64,000 nucleotides of DNA. Source: Isoetes taiwanensis (Eukaryota; Streptophyta; Lycopodiopsida; Isoetales; Isoetaceae). This document shows, one piece after another, positions 45,962-58,639 of this stretch. The number at the start of each line of letters is the position of its first letter. Positions within the stretch are counted from its first letter, which is position 1. Where the stretch lies: NCBI GenBank assembly GCA_021234155.1, contig JAJEKV010000637.1:62001-126000 (forward strand), read 5' to 3'. The translations under genes were made by a program, and so were the position numbers. Under the pieces are notes generated by a model, which worked only from the letters and a program-made list of their open reading frames with translations, searched no databases and was not told the origin of the DNA.

Positions 45962-46813
45962 ACACAATAACCTCAAAATGTGCTATATGCGTAGTTTTTT
46001 GGTGTCTTTTTTGCAAAAGAACAACACCTAAAGACCACCCATAGTATTGTTCCGAAAATGCGAGAAACAACATGTAGCTTTTGTGTAAAAAGTCTATGCA
46101 TAGGAATTGTCATAATCTTTAAAAAAAAAGATAGCTTTTGTGTAAAAAGTCTATTGCATAGGAATTGTCATCTCCACACCTGGGAGACTTGGGCTGATAC
46201 GGTTAGGTTATCTGGCTATCATAGAGCCATGAATAAATGTAATTATTTACATATTATTAATAAAAATAAAAATACCTTGCCTTCAAAAAAAAAAAAAAAA
46301 AAAAAAAAAAAACAATGTGTTGTTTTTTCTTTTTTCCTTGTTGTTTCTAGGGAGACTATACGTTGTTTGTTCTCAATATAAGATACATTGTTTTTGACAT
46401 TACAACACGTGGAAAATAAATATTACTACATTAGAAACAAAAACTACATGACATATCCACACGTAGAAACAAAAGAATACATTGTTGTTTTAATGTCACT
46501 AGGCATTGTTTTCCTTCAAATAAACAATGTTTTAAATATTACAATGTGTGGAAAACTAATATCACAACACATTAAAAAAAAAAATACAACGGGTCAAATC
46601 CACATGTAGGCATTGTATTTTCTTTAGTTAAAACACGTTGTTTAGATATTACAATGCATAGAAAACTAATAAGACAACACATAGTTTTAAATGAAAAAAT
46701 ATAATATTTTAAAAAACAATACTAGTAAAGAAATAATAATGATCACAAATTCTTGATTACTTTTATTTATTTAAGAGAATGCCTTTGGGAATCGAACCCA
46801 AACAAGTCCATTC
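45962..46813 (-). repeat. Right long terminal inverted repeat
   Basis: Reverse complement of the left arm, with its own A-run (46286-46311), a small duplication of the TAGCTTTTGTGTAAAAAGTC segment (46076 and 46132) and a perfect T-arm hairpin at 46784-46802 whose complement reads GGGTTCGATTCCC. It is longer than the left arm because of insertions near 46180-46280. From 46814 to 47171 I see no gene. Confidence 0.8.
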
Positions 46814-47171
46814 CGGCATACTATAATAATCTAAGAAAATGATTAAACTAGGAATTGTATTTCAGAAAGCAATGATGCGTACTATGAAAAAGTAAAAAAA
46901 TTTATCCATTGTAAACTACATTGTCGTCTTTTCATAACATCAAGAGCGCAGATGAAATACTAAAAAATGCACAAATATGTCACTTTCTAACAAGAAAAAC
47001 TTAACAAAAGCTAAATTACCACTGATCAAGCAGGCAAAAAAAGCAAAAGTTTGAGCACATAAGATCTGTAGAGGTTTGGAGCGTATGTGCATAGAAGAAA
47101 AGCAAGTGAGCAAAAGCAAGAAAACAAAAAACAAATTACTTAAAAGGCTAACAAGCATGCAACACAGTCAC

Positions 47172-47660
47172 CCCGTGTTTTGGTCCACTGTTGAAAAGTA
47201 TAGTTTTCTTAGGTCCACATGTTTTTTTTTCAGAGATTTCAAAAAAACCTACATGTAGATCTGTGGAGGTGTGGTTTTACTAACTAACGGTGTTGTTTTT
47301 TAAGTGGACAAGGTCCACTGTTATTTTTTTAAGGAGCTGTGGTTTTTGTTTTTTTAGGACGTGTGGTTTTTTAAGGAGGTATGTTTTTTGTTAAAAGAAC
47401 TGTGGTTTTTTCTTTTGAGGTAGTGGTGTTTTTAAGGTGGTGTAGTTTTTGGAGGTGTGGTTTATAAGTAAGTGTAGTTTTTTAAGGAGCTGTGGTCTTT
47501 GTGTTTTAGGACGTGTGGTTTTTTAAGGAGGTATGTTTTTTGTTAAAGGAACTGTGGTTTTTTCTTTTGAGGTGGTGATGTTTCTAAGGAGGTGCGGTTT
47601 ATAAGTAAGTGTAGTTTTTAAGGAGGTTTTTTCTAAAGGATGTATGGTTCTCTAAAGGGG
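47172..47660 (+). repeat. T/G-rich dispersed repeat, copy 2
   Basis: Direct copy of the repeat at 33288, starting TTTTGGTCCACTGTTGAAAA, with AAAAAAACCTACATGTAG and then two internal rounds of GGAGCTGTGGTxTTTG...GGACGTGTGGTTTTTTAAGG (about 47333 and 47487). Confidence 0.75.
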
Positions 47661-47673
47661 TGTGGTATTTTAA

Positions 47674-50319
47674 CACTAGAGTTGTCCCTTGATGGACCAT
47701 AAATGGTTCATTTGTACAGTTCGCTTTAAAATTCATATAAAATCAATGACATAAAATTTAGTTAAACCCTTTCTACATGTTAATATATGGCAGTTATGTT
47801 GCACAGGAAAAATAGTTAAAAATGCATATACCCCCAAAATTGAAAGTTATGTGTAGGTGAATCAAGGGGGTCAAGTCCAGTTTGCTTCATGTTTACATAA
47901 TGTAAAACTGTCTCAATAAAAGGATTTTTTTGATTTTTTTCATTATAATGATATTTTTCTATACGAGATAAGGATTAATACACAAAAAACCTTGTTCCAA
48001 TCCGAAGTCTAGAAAGGAAGATATAGTCAGTCAAACATGACAGGGTCAAAACAGTTTTCTGTCTTCTGTGGACCAATAATGGTTCCCAGAAGGCTGTTTC
48101 AATTAAAATTCTATAACTTTTGCATGAAAATGATTTTTTACTTCAAATTTGGTATATAAGTAGTTGACTAATTGGTCCATGCATAAAAAATATTTGTTGG
48201 GCTGTAATTTGAAGCTTCAGCTTTAACTTATAATAACACTTTTAAGTAACTTTTAATTGATGTCTATTTTGTTATATTTGAAAGAAATTTATTGAAATAG
48301 TATGTCATTGAAAAAATAATATATGAATGCTTGTATGGATATGAAACCAATGAAAAAACAAGTAAAGAAAAAGAGCAAAAGGCACGATCATGATAAATCA
48401 ATAAAGGTTTCTGTACATAAGACCATTACTGGTCCACAGGTTCATTTTAAATCAATAACTTCTTTACCTTATTGGATCTCAAGCCGAATTTTAGGATATT
48501 AGTATTTCATGAGATCCTCTATCAATAAAAAATATCTATTGCTAGGTTTGGGCTAAAACTTTTAGTATTAGTTCCAAGTTATCATCAAATATTTTCCATA
48601 TTTGATCTCTAGATTTGTGCCTTGAAAATGAACTTCAAACACCATATTTCAAAGCTTCCCAAAGTTAAGATAGCAATACAAGATGAACCAAGGAAAAATA
48701 TGAAAAGATATGCCTAAAGAAGATCAAGATAGACTGCTATGCCGATGCCAATTATTGGTCCACATGACCTCTCATTTAAAAGTTAAGAACATCATCATCT
48801 TAATCAATTCTTTAGAATATAGTTTATATCACATTATATATGATAACATTAGTTGATTAGGGATGATTGTCTATCTAAAAGGTGATATCGGAGCACAAAA
48901 ATTAAGTAGTTAAGGGCTACTTTGAATGTATGAGAAAGTCCACTTACACCTTTCAAAGATTATCTTATAGACTATGAGAAATCATAATATCATTGTAGAG
49001 AACAAAATGAATAGAGCCAATGCAAATAAATAGAGCAATTTTCTCAATCCAGTTGGTTTAATCCTGGACCTATACATAGTCCATGCTTATTTATATTCAA
49101 ATCTTGTATATAATATATTATCCTAACATGAAATTTAAGATATATATTGCCAACAAAGGTTCAAATTTACAAAATTTATAGCCTATCATAAAAGTTGATC
49201 TACATGTACTATGGTCCTACTTAGACTACAACATTTTGGAGCAGCCACACATTGTCTAACTTTATAATCGTGGAAAGTAAGTAGGTTTCTTCATTTTTTT
49301 TTCCTAATAAGACCACAACAAGGATCTCAATATTTTTTATCATACATTGCGCCATTTAAAAGGCTTATGGAAGAATTATAGTGCAATAAGTTAATTTTTG
49401 AGATGAACTAGAAAAACAGGTACGGAAAGTCTTTTGATCTATTTATTTATAGTCATGGCTAAACTTCGTGATATTGCCCTCTATTCATCAATAACTATCA
49501 CTACCTACATTATTGTTGAGTTTTAGACCTATAAAGGTATAATCAATGCACTTTGGAACCTTTCTTTGTGTTCATCCTGTTATATTAGAGCTCGTTTAGA
49601 TCTAGATAATGCATGGTTATACCCTAGTTACACTATATTTATGTTGATAAAGTAAATTCCTACATAGAGTTGATTAGAATGCATCATTTACTATCCTTAT
49701 GAGACTTATGGATGTGATTTATTGAAGCACTTTAACCCATATTTTTATTTTGAATTCTGTACAATAATTTCTTTAGTTAATAACGATACTAATAAAACAT
49801 ATAAACATAAAAAAAAATTCTTTGGACTATAGGTTGCCTAGTTAAGGACTCATTGTCACAAAAATTAAGTCAAAATTTGTAATAATAAGAGAGAAATAAT
49901 TCTTGAACCTCATGCAGCATTTTTAAGCAAAATAGGGTTTGGCGACTTCAATTAAAATCAAATGATAGTGGCAAAACATGGAAACATGCAAATTGATATG
50001 TTTTATCATAATACATCAATTAATTTCATATTTAGCAAGGTTTAGACACTTCTATGCTAGAAAATTGAAGAATGCAGTTCTAGAGTGCTGTAAAAACTGC
50101 CAAATTCTTCAAAGTTTGAACAATCATACCAATATAAAGGTGTATCCAATGGTCATGAAATTCTCACAGGTCGTTAAGAATCAAGTGAAGACTCAAATAG
50201 TGGTGGTATATTTTAAAATTAAAATTTATCTTGTGAGATATATCGGTTTAAGTGGCAGGGGGTATGGTGGACCATTTCTGGTCCATGGACCAGAAATGGC
50301 CCCCGGGACAACTCTAGTG
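47674..50319. mobile_element. piggyBac-like non-autonomous element (2.65 kb)
   Basis: Left end CACTAGAGTTGTCCC (47674-47688) and right end GGGACAACTCTAGTG (50305-50319) are a perfect 15-bp inverted pair. Each is bordered by TTAA (47670-47673 and 50320-50323). A TTAA duplication with short C-starting TIRs is the piggyBac hallmark. The interior is AT-rich with palindromes of the form GGACCAxxxxTGGTCC at about 47694, 48070, 48421, 48747 and 50269. No transposase frame is present; the longest frame (49978-50397) has no DDD motif and runs through the right TIR. A Tc1/mariner or other assignment is less likely because TTAA rather than TA is duplicated. Confidence 0.8.
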
Positions 50320-50597
50320 TTAAGGTTCTTTATAGCCAATTTTGTAAGCATCATTATACAATCATTGCACTGCTTCCATCCATATGACACCCCATAAAGT
50401 ATTCATATATGTTGTCATTACATGCCACGTGTAAAAATGCAATATCTCATCTATTGTCCCTCTACCCCTCATGCTTATAGAAAACTAGAATGCAAAGGCA
50501 TTATGAAGATCCCAAAATTGAATTGAACTGAATTTAACTTTAACATCCATGGGGACCAACAAGTCTATCAGATCCTCCGTAGGCGTATGTATGCATG

Positions 50598-51494
<897 letters not shown>

Positions 51495-51586
<92 letters not shown>
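51495..51586. repeat. (GA)n microsatellite at LINE 5' side
   Basis: About 46 GA units between the duplicated LINE edge and the start of satellite array C. Confidence 0.98.
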
Positions 51587-51590
<4 letters not shown>

Positions 51591-51639
51591 CTTTTTTATG
51601 CCTCAAATCCATTTTTTGAGCATATGCACATAATCTCAG

Positions 51640-53575
51640 GTCCCAATCAGCTCAAACATGCCAAGGTAAGGTGGCTCAAACATACACAAGGTGGCTCAAA
51701 CATGCCACAAAGGTGGCTCCAACATGCCAAGGTGGCTCCAACATGCCACGCGGGCTCTAACATGCCATGCAGGCTCCAATATGCCAATGTGGCGCAAACA
51801 TGCCACGTGGGCTCCACCATGCCACCTAGGCTCCAACATGCCAAGGTGGCTCACAACATGTCACCTAGGCTTAAATATGCCAAGTTGGCTCAAACATGCC
51901 ACCTAGGCTCCAGCATGCCACCGTAGCTCTAACATGCCACCTAGGCTCAAACATGCCAAAGTGGCTCAAACATGCCACGTGGGCTCCAACATGCCACCTA
52001 GGCTCCAACATGCCAAGGTGGCTCAAACATGCCACCTAGGCTTCAACATGATAAGGTGGCTCAAACATGCCACATGGGCTTCAACATGCCACCTAGGCTC
52101 CAACATGCCAAGGTGGCTCAAACATGCCACGTGGGCTCCAACATGCCAAGGTGGCTCTAACATGCCACCTAGGCTCAAACATGCCAAGGTGGCTCCAACA
52201 TGCCACCTAGGCTCCAACATGACAAAATGGCTCAAACATGCCACCTAGGCTCCAACGTTGCTCAAACATGCCACGCAGGCTCCAACATGCCACCTATGCT
52301 CCAACTTGCCACGGTGGCTCAAATATGCCACGTGGGCTCCAACATGCCACCTAGGCTCCAACATTCCTAGGTGGCTCAAACATGCCACCTAGGCTCCAAC
52401 ATGCCACCTAGGCTCAAACATGCCAGGTGGCTCAAACATGCCAAGGTGGGCTCAAACATGCCACCTAGGCTCCAACATGCCACCTAGGCTCCAACATGCC
52501 AAGGTGGCTCAAACATGCCACGTGGGCTCCACCATGCCACCTAGGCTCCAACATGCCAAGGTGGCTCACAACATGCCACCTAGGCTTAAATATGCCAAGT
52601 TGGCTCAAACATGCCACCTAGGCTCCAATATGCCACCGTGGCTCTAACATCCTAGGCTCAAACATGCCAAGCTCGCTCAAACATGCCACGAGGGATCCAA
52701 CATGCCACCTAGGCTCCAACATGCCAAGATGGCTCAAACATGCCACCTAGGCTCCAACATGACAAGGTGGCTCAAACATGCCACATGGGCTTCAACATGC
52801 CACCTAGGCTCCAACATGCCAAGGTGGCTCAAACATGCCACGTGGGCTCCAATATGCCACGTGGGCTCCATCTAGGCTCCAACATGACAAAATGGCTCAA
52901 ACATGCCACCTAGGGCTCCAACGTGCTCAAATATGCCACGCGGGCTCCAACATGCCACTTATGCTCCAACATGCCAAGGTGGCTCAAGCATGCCACGCAG
53001 GCTCCAACATGCCACCTAGGCTCTAACATGCCAAGGTGGCTCAAACATGCCACGTGGTAACCTAGGCTCCAACATGCCAAGGTGGCTCCAACATGCCACC
53101 TAGGCTCCAACGTGCTCAAACATGCCAAGGTGGCTCAAACATGCCACGTGGGCTCCAACATGCCACATAGGCTCCAACATGCCATGTTGGCTCCAACATG
53201 CCAAGGTGGCTCAAACATGTCACCTAGGCTCAAACATGCCAAGGTGGCTCCCACATGCCAAGGTGGCTCCGCTCAAACATGCCACCTAGGCTCCAACATG
53301 ACAAAATGGCTCAAACAGGCCACCTAGGCTCCAAAATGCTCAAACATGCCACGGGGGCTCCAACATGCCACCTATGCTCCAACTTGCCAAGGTGGCTCAA
53401 ATATGCCACGTGGGCTCCAACATGCCACTTAGGCTCCAACATTCCTAGGTGGCTCAAACATGCCACCTAGGCTCAAACATGCCAAGGTGGCTCCAACATG
53501 CCACCTAGGGCTCCAACATGCCACCTAGGCTCAAACATGCCGGTGGCTCAAACATGCCAAGGTGGGCTCACGTGG
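51640..53575 (+). repeat. 19-bp satellite array C
   Basis: About 100 units of the same 19-base repeat as arrays A and B, in the orientation of A. Variant-sharing reveals higher-order duplications: a segment with GCTCACAACATG and GGCTTAAATATGCC recurs with a 715-base offset (51811 and 52526), and AACATTCCTAGGTGGCTC recurs about 1.08 kb apart (52360 and 53438). As at array A, a (GA)n tract lies just upstream. Peptide-repeat frames on both strands are artefacts. Confidence 0.95.
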
Positions 53576-55070
53576 CGCCCCCTACTGCGTATAATGATGC
53601 CCGCGACCGTGATACAACCAGAGTTCATCCCCATACCGGCTCCCATCGATATAGGGCCCTCCACAGATCACTGCGACCATCTGGAATCCACAGTGGGGAA
53701 GAATGAAGGGGTCATTTTACCCCGTCTCCCTCGGGGCCTACCTAGTCATGGGAAGCGTAAAACATACACGCCGGTAACATAACATCATATATCCACCTCG
53801 AAGGGTGGTACATCAACATCTGCATAGACAAAGATCAAGACAATACAAAAGGAAGTTCCTACCCAAGGCTCGAGATTACGGGGTGAGGGACCGACAAGCT
53901 TGGGTCTCGAGTTCCTGCGCATTGATTCATGACAATGGATTGGGCTGGCATAAGAACATGGCATTGGGTTGTCCACTCCATCCACCCCTCCCCGCGGCAC
54001 ACTTTGCGAGTAGGTTGAAGAGTGTTGGGACCCCGACCAGAGCCGCCCGGGTGCTGACCAAAGGGGCTACTCCCCGGGTTACATCTCCCCGTGCCCGATG
54101 GGAAGTGTAGGGATCACTCCCACCCCGGAACTACATGTTGACCCAAGGTGACTAGAGGGCCAGCGCCTTATTCGACTTAACCCTTTGGAAGGTGAACTCC
54201 ACCCCCCTGGTGCCGAGCCCATGCCTTGCCCACACCTCGGTGGCAAGCCATTAGACCTAGTCACTTTCGATCCCGGTAGGCCTTACACACCAGAGGGATC
54301 GGTCAAGGGTCAGAACACGAACCCCGTTCTGAGCCAGTCTGGTCCCTTCACCCACAACCAGGTGGGGTTCTTGTACACAGGCCGAATCTAGTAATGCACT
54401 AAGAGGGACTAACTAGGAGCATCATCTACTAAGCTTTAAGTCTCTACTCCCCTTCCCAATACAATGAGTTCACAGAATCCATCCGTCCATCATATCAACA
54501 TAATAACTAATAAAGAACTAATCTATCTCATAGAGTTAGGTTCTTTAGTTAGGTCAATCTCGGGATCTACTTGGCTGCTAGGGGTGATCTAATAGGCTAA
54601 ACCTCTTGATTGAAAGTGGAGTAAGGTTTATGCTATTTGATCGACCAAATACGATCCTGGTTCACTCCTCTCGATCCGAAGGCGTCCATGTCCCCTGCTC
54701 GCCGGGATGCGGTCGGAGGGATGATCTGACTAGCCGGGCTGAGGCGATCGTGGGAGTTGGAATTGACTCCTCAGGCGCGCGAATCGGAGCTCGGAAGGTC
54801 TGTGGGCGAAAAAGAGAATGTTAGGGTTTGATGCCTTATGTAGGCTATCAGTTAGGTTTAGGGTTGTCCATGACCCTTGGTCTACCTTTAATGGGTTAAA
54901 GGTCTAAAGGTGCGCGCATTGCTAAGTGTGCGCACCATTGCAAGTTGCCCCCTAGGGCGCCCTTGCTTGGGTATACGTCGGCATTATACCGCCGACCGGA
55001 CGGCGATGTAATGGCGTGCCGCTAGCATGCATATACGTCTTGAGACCGTATATCGTACTGGAACGTCACA
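53576..55070 (-). repeat. Putative 3' LTR side of the gypsy element
   Basis: On the minus strand the text CAAGGTGGGGAGAA|TGTGACGTTCCAGTACG (55084 to about 55054) looks like a polypurine tract followed by the TG start of an LTR, the usual end of plant chromodomain gypsy elements. The sequence beyond, down to about 53576, is moderately GC-rich and has no supportable gene. I could not find a matching second LTR or the CA end, so the extent is uncertain. Confidence 0.45.
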
Positions 55071-55084
55071 TTCTCCCCACCTTG

Positions 55085-56542
55085 AATTGATGCTGTCCGC
55101 AGCATCGTGGGTCTCCCCACCTTGGGGTCTACTTAACCTGCAATCAACCTCATGTATACGATATACCTATTTTATACATTTAATAGAATTACCTTAAGGT
55201 AATATTTACAGGACATTATTGAACTGTTATTCAATCAAATGCTTAATTATTCGCATGTCATTACAACGATTACTCATAATTTATTATATATACTATTATT
55301 CTTCGAGGTACTCTTTATTCCTTGCAACACTTTTAGACAAAATTGTGTTGCAAGTCTTCGTAGTCCGACCTCCTAGCCCTCCGGAGCGCTCTATTGGCCT
55401 GCAGGTCACACTACGTTAGTACCATATTTAATTATTTATAAAGTTTTGGTTATATGGTGACCACCCCACCTATCTACATGGATGCATGGCTAATCTCTCG
55501 GCGTAGGAAGAGGGTGAATCTTCCATTATGGCCGAGGAGACAGCGCCTATATGCCTATATGCCACTCATGCCTACACCTTTAGTTGCCCAGCGTGGAAGG
55601 AAGGAAGGAAGGAAAAATTTTTAACGTCCACGGAACCCAATCGGGTTATGGGACCAAGTACATAAGGGACCGAAGTCCTGGACCGAAGTCCAAACAAGAA
55701 CATGGGCCGAAGCCCTTAAACCAAAGCACAACGTGAGCAAGAACACAACCATCATGACCCGGATTAAAAACCACCTGGGAAAAAACCGTTGCCAGGATGA
55801 CTATGGCCACTCACCGATCCAAAAATCCATGCTGTTGCACAAGCAACAGGCATACCTTCATACCTCCAGCAGACAAAGCTTCACCAAGCGGCTCCGAACC
55901 GTAACCTCTTCTGGCGGGGTGCCGGAAAGCGAGGCGCCTTCAACGCCAATCGCCAGACAAGGCAGGGAAGGCGGCGCCGAGAAACGGGCCAGTGGAAATC
56001 GCCCATCGGAGGTGCCTCCTCACCCATCCTCCAGCCCTGCGCCAAGGTAAAGACCCGCGTATGTACGCAGCGGACATCCACTCAGTAGGCACACTGTGGG
56101 CGCCATCCTTCATACCCATTTTGCTAACGCCATCCCATCGCTTTGATCCGCTCGGGCAGGAGCCTCAGCGGCTTCCAGCCAAAGCGCGCCAGCGCCAGGG
56201 CGCTAGGGAGGAAGTTAATGAGGCGCTAGGGAAGGCAATGACGCAAATGGAGGATAGGTCCTTCCCGTATATGGGGCGTGAAGGCCAGATTCCTCCTATC
56301 AAAACATATATGGGGCTAGAGGTGCTTTTCCTATCAATGCATTCCTCAATGACCTCCTTTCTCTCGAGGTCGTCTACTTCCGTGGGACAGAAGTAGACTT
56401 TCCAAGCGGCACCGCGGTCATGCCTACATTGACATTACACCACGTCCTAGAGATCACCGTAGTAATCTCATCATCGGTTACAACGCATGCAACCCTTGCC
56501 TCATAGGTTGCATGTGTAGATTATACCTAACTAGGCAAGCTG
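55085..56542. other. Region between polypurine tract and gypsy pol
   Basis: About 1.46 kb with no recognised protein. A small GGAA tetranucleotide run lies near 55590-55612. Short frames (for example 55733-56050) have no motif. It may be the untranslated 3' part of the retrotransposon. Confidence 0.4.
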
Positions 56543-57007
56543 TTAATCTACACAAATTGACATGCCTGAGCCGATTTCTTCGGAGATGACTTTGCCGTCC
56601 CATTGCTCCATAAACTGTGGGTACTGTTTTTCTAGATCTCTTTTAAGTACCCATGTCGTGTCTTCCACCGGCAAGTGTTTCCATATAACCAAGTATTGGA
56701 GGAACTCTGATCTTCTTGTTTTCTTGAATGCTTTATCAAGAATTAGCTCTGGAATTATTTCCAACTGCTCCTCTGTCATTTCCAACATCGTTGGGGTGTC
56801 CAGGATTTCATCTGGGTTGGGAGTGTGCTTCTTCAGCAAACTCACGTGGAAGACTTTGTGGATCTTTAAGTGTGCTAGCAAGTCTAACCTGTAGGATTGG
56901 TTACCCACTCTCTTGACTATTTTGAAGGGTCTAGCCCACCTTGGAGCAAGTTTCTTGCAATTCCCGATGCGGAGCTTCGCCTGCTTCACCTTGATCTTGA
57001 GCCACAC
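56543..57007 (-). pseudogene. Gypsy integrase C-terminus and chromodomain
   Basis: The open frame starts within the integrase C-terminal GPY/F-like region (KLAPRWARPFKIVKRVGNQS, then YRLDLLAHLKIHKVFHVSLL). It ends with a chromodomain: EIIPELILDKAFKKTRRSEF, LQYLVIWKHLPVEDTTW, then RDLEKQYPQF. A chromodomain targets integration to modified chromatin in this group. It is intact over about 155 codons but separated from the rest of integrase by a TAG near 57080. Confidence 0.88.
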
Positions 57008-57079
57008 ATTGTCGCCAACTTCAAACTGCCTGACTGTTCGATGCTTGTCGGCGATGCTCTTTTGACGACTCCTTCTTTG

Positions 57080-57780
57080 CTAGGAGATATCCCGTGCTTC
57101 TTCTACGAAAGCTGCCCGATGTCGCTCAACATTTGTTGGGACTTCCACTTTTGACACGGGATTGTGCCAAGTGTCTGGAGTTAGGCATTGGTAGCCGTAG
57201 TTGATCATGAACGGCGACATTTGGGATGATTCCTGCTTGGTGCTATTGTATGCAAACTCCACCAAGTGAATAAATTCCTCCCACATACCTTGCTTGTTCC
57301 AGACGTAGTTTCAGAGCATGTCTTCCAAAATTCTATTGACACGCTCCGTTTGCCCGTCCGTCTGTGGATGATAGGCCGTGCTCATGGATAGCTTCGTTCC
57401 AATCGTTGTGAAGAGATCCTGCTAGAAGGCGCTGATGAACTTCGGATCTCGGTCGGAGATAATTTCCCTTGGCATGCCATGAAGTCTGAAAATCTCTTTG
57501 GTGAAGAGCTTTGTTGTGTCCATAGCTGTGTCCGTGGTCCTGCAAGGCACAAAATGGGCCATCTTCGACAACTTGTCGACCACGACCATCAAGGCATCCT
57601 TATCTCTTACTGTTCTTGGCAGTCCTGTTATAAAATCCATCTTCGGCGACCTCCCACTTAGCGTTTGGTACAGCTAATGGTTCCAATGCACTGAATTGAA
57701 GTTGTTTCGCCTTCGTTTGCTGGCATAGCCGACACTCCTTGATGTGGCGAAGCTATCCGCTTCTTCATTCCCGGCCAATA
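57080..57780 (-). pseudogene. Gypsy integrase core
   Basis: Zinc-finger end (HIKECRLCQQTKAK, about 57745) leads into the core: MDFITGLPRTV (first Asp), ISDRDPKF (second Asp) and [20 protein letters not shown] (catalytic Glu). In-frame stops sit after FISAF (57425), after EDML (about 57313) and after ARDIS (about 57080). A frame change separates WEV from MDFITG. Confidence 0.88.
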
Positions 57781-58639
57781 GTAGCTGCTACGCACTTTGA
57801 AAATATGTCTTCATGAATCTGGCGTGGCCAGCTATTGGGCTGTTATGGGTGTCGTGGAGGATCAACTTTCTTAGATGATTCCGACGCGCACAACTTGTTC
57901 TTATGGTATAGGAGGTTACCTTCCTTTTAAAGTTTTTGAAGGTTTCCCTCTCCTTGTCCGTTTCGCTTCCTTGGACAAGCTTGCCCGTACTTCTTTGAAG
58001 TCCACATCCGTTGGCAAGGTTTCTTCTATCTTTTCCGAAATTGCTGAAGGCGTCGAGATTGCGTTCGCGATTGCACTCTGTTGTTAGTGGATGCCTTGCG
58101 CCATCTACGCTACCACATTAAAGCTTCGGGGTTTGTAGACTATCTCAAAGTCGTACTCCTCGAGAAATTCCATCCACCTTCTCTACGCCTCAGTTGAGAT
58201 GTGGTTGCGTCAATACGCGTCTTTGGAGGCTTTCGGTGATCGGTGTCCAACTGGAATTTTCTCCCTAAGAGGTAATGCCTCGATTCTCAATGCCACGACA
58301 AGCGCTAGCAGCTCTTGATCATCGTCGGCAAGCAGCGTTTCGGCGTCGTTCATTTTCCTTGAATCGTGACGCTATTACCCGCTCTTCTTGCATCAGACCG
58401 CTTTGTGGCTATCTTGCTTGCGTCCGTTGCTACTAACTTGTCCTTTTCCGGTCGGGGTTCAAGGCGGGGCGGTTGTCAAGGCTTCCTTCAACAACTCAAA
58501 TCCTGCTTGGGCTTTCTTGAGCCAATGGTCTGCCCAATTTTTGACTTTCTCCCGCCTTTGTTAAGTCCGTCGATTGGGGGGCTATCTTTAAGTTTTTTAG
58601 CGAACTTCTGTAATACCACGGGCTAGGCCGAGGAAACTT

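Larger units (their letters stand above)
40585..46813. mobile_element. Putative DNA transposon with ~0.7-0.85-kb terminal inverted repeats
   Basis: The left arm (40585-41272) and right arm (45962-46813) are reverse complements at an eye-estimated ~80%, with indels. Shared landmarks include CATTTTCGGAACAA, ATGCATAGACTTTTTA, AACAATGCCTAGTG, TTTTCCACGTGTTG and TCTTATATTGAGAA. Each outer end has GAATGGA followed by a hairpin TTTGGG-TTCGATY-CCCAAA that matches a tRNA T-arm/box B. The 4.7-kb interior holds the 3' part of a DUF7869-type gene and a 220-aa ORF, both on the + strand. No target duplication is visible at the edges, so true ends may lie elsewhere. Very long TIRs are typical of Mutator-like or foldback elements. 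Confidence 0.65.

Noticed and set aside
53570-53590. TGGCGCC primer-binding-site motif
   Set aside because: It is on the + strand just after satellite array C, with no LTR before it and no retrotransposon reading rightward. Probably chance.
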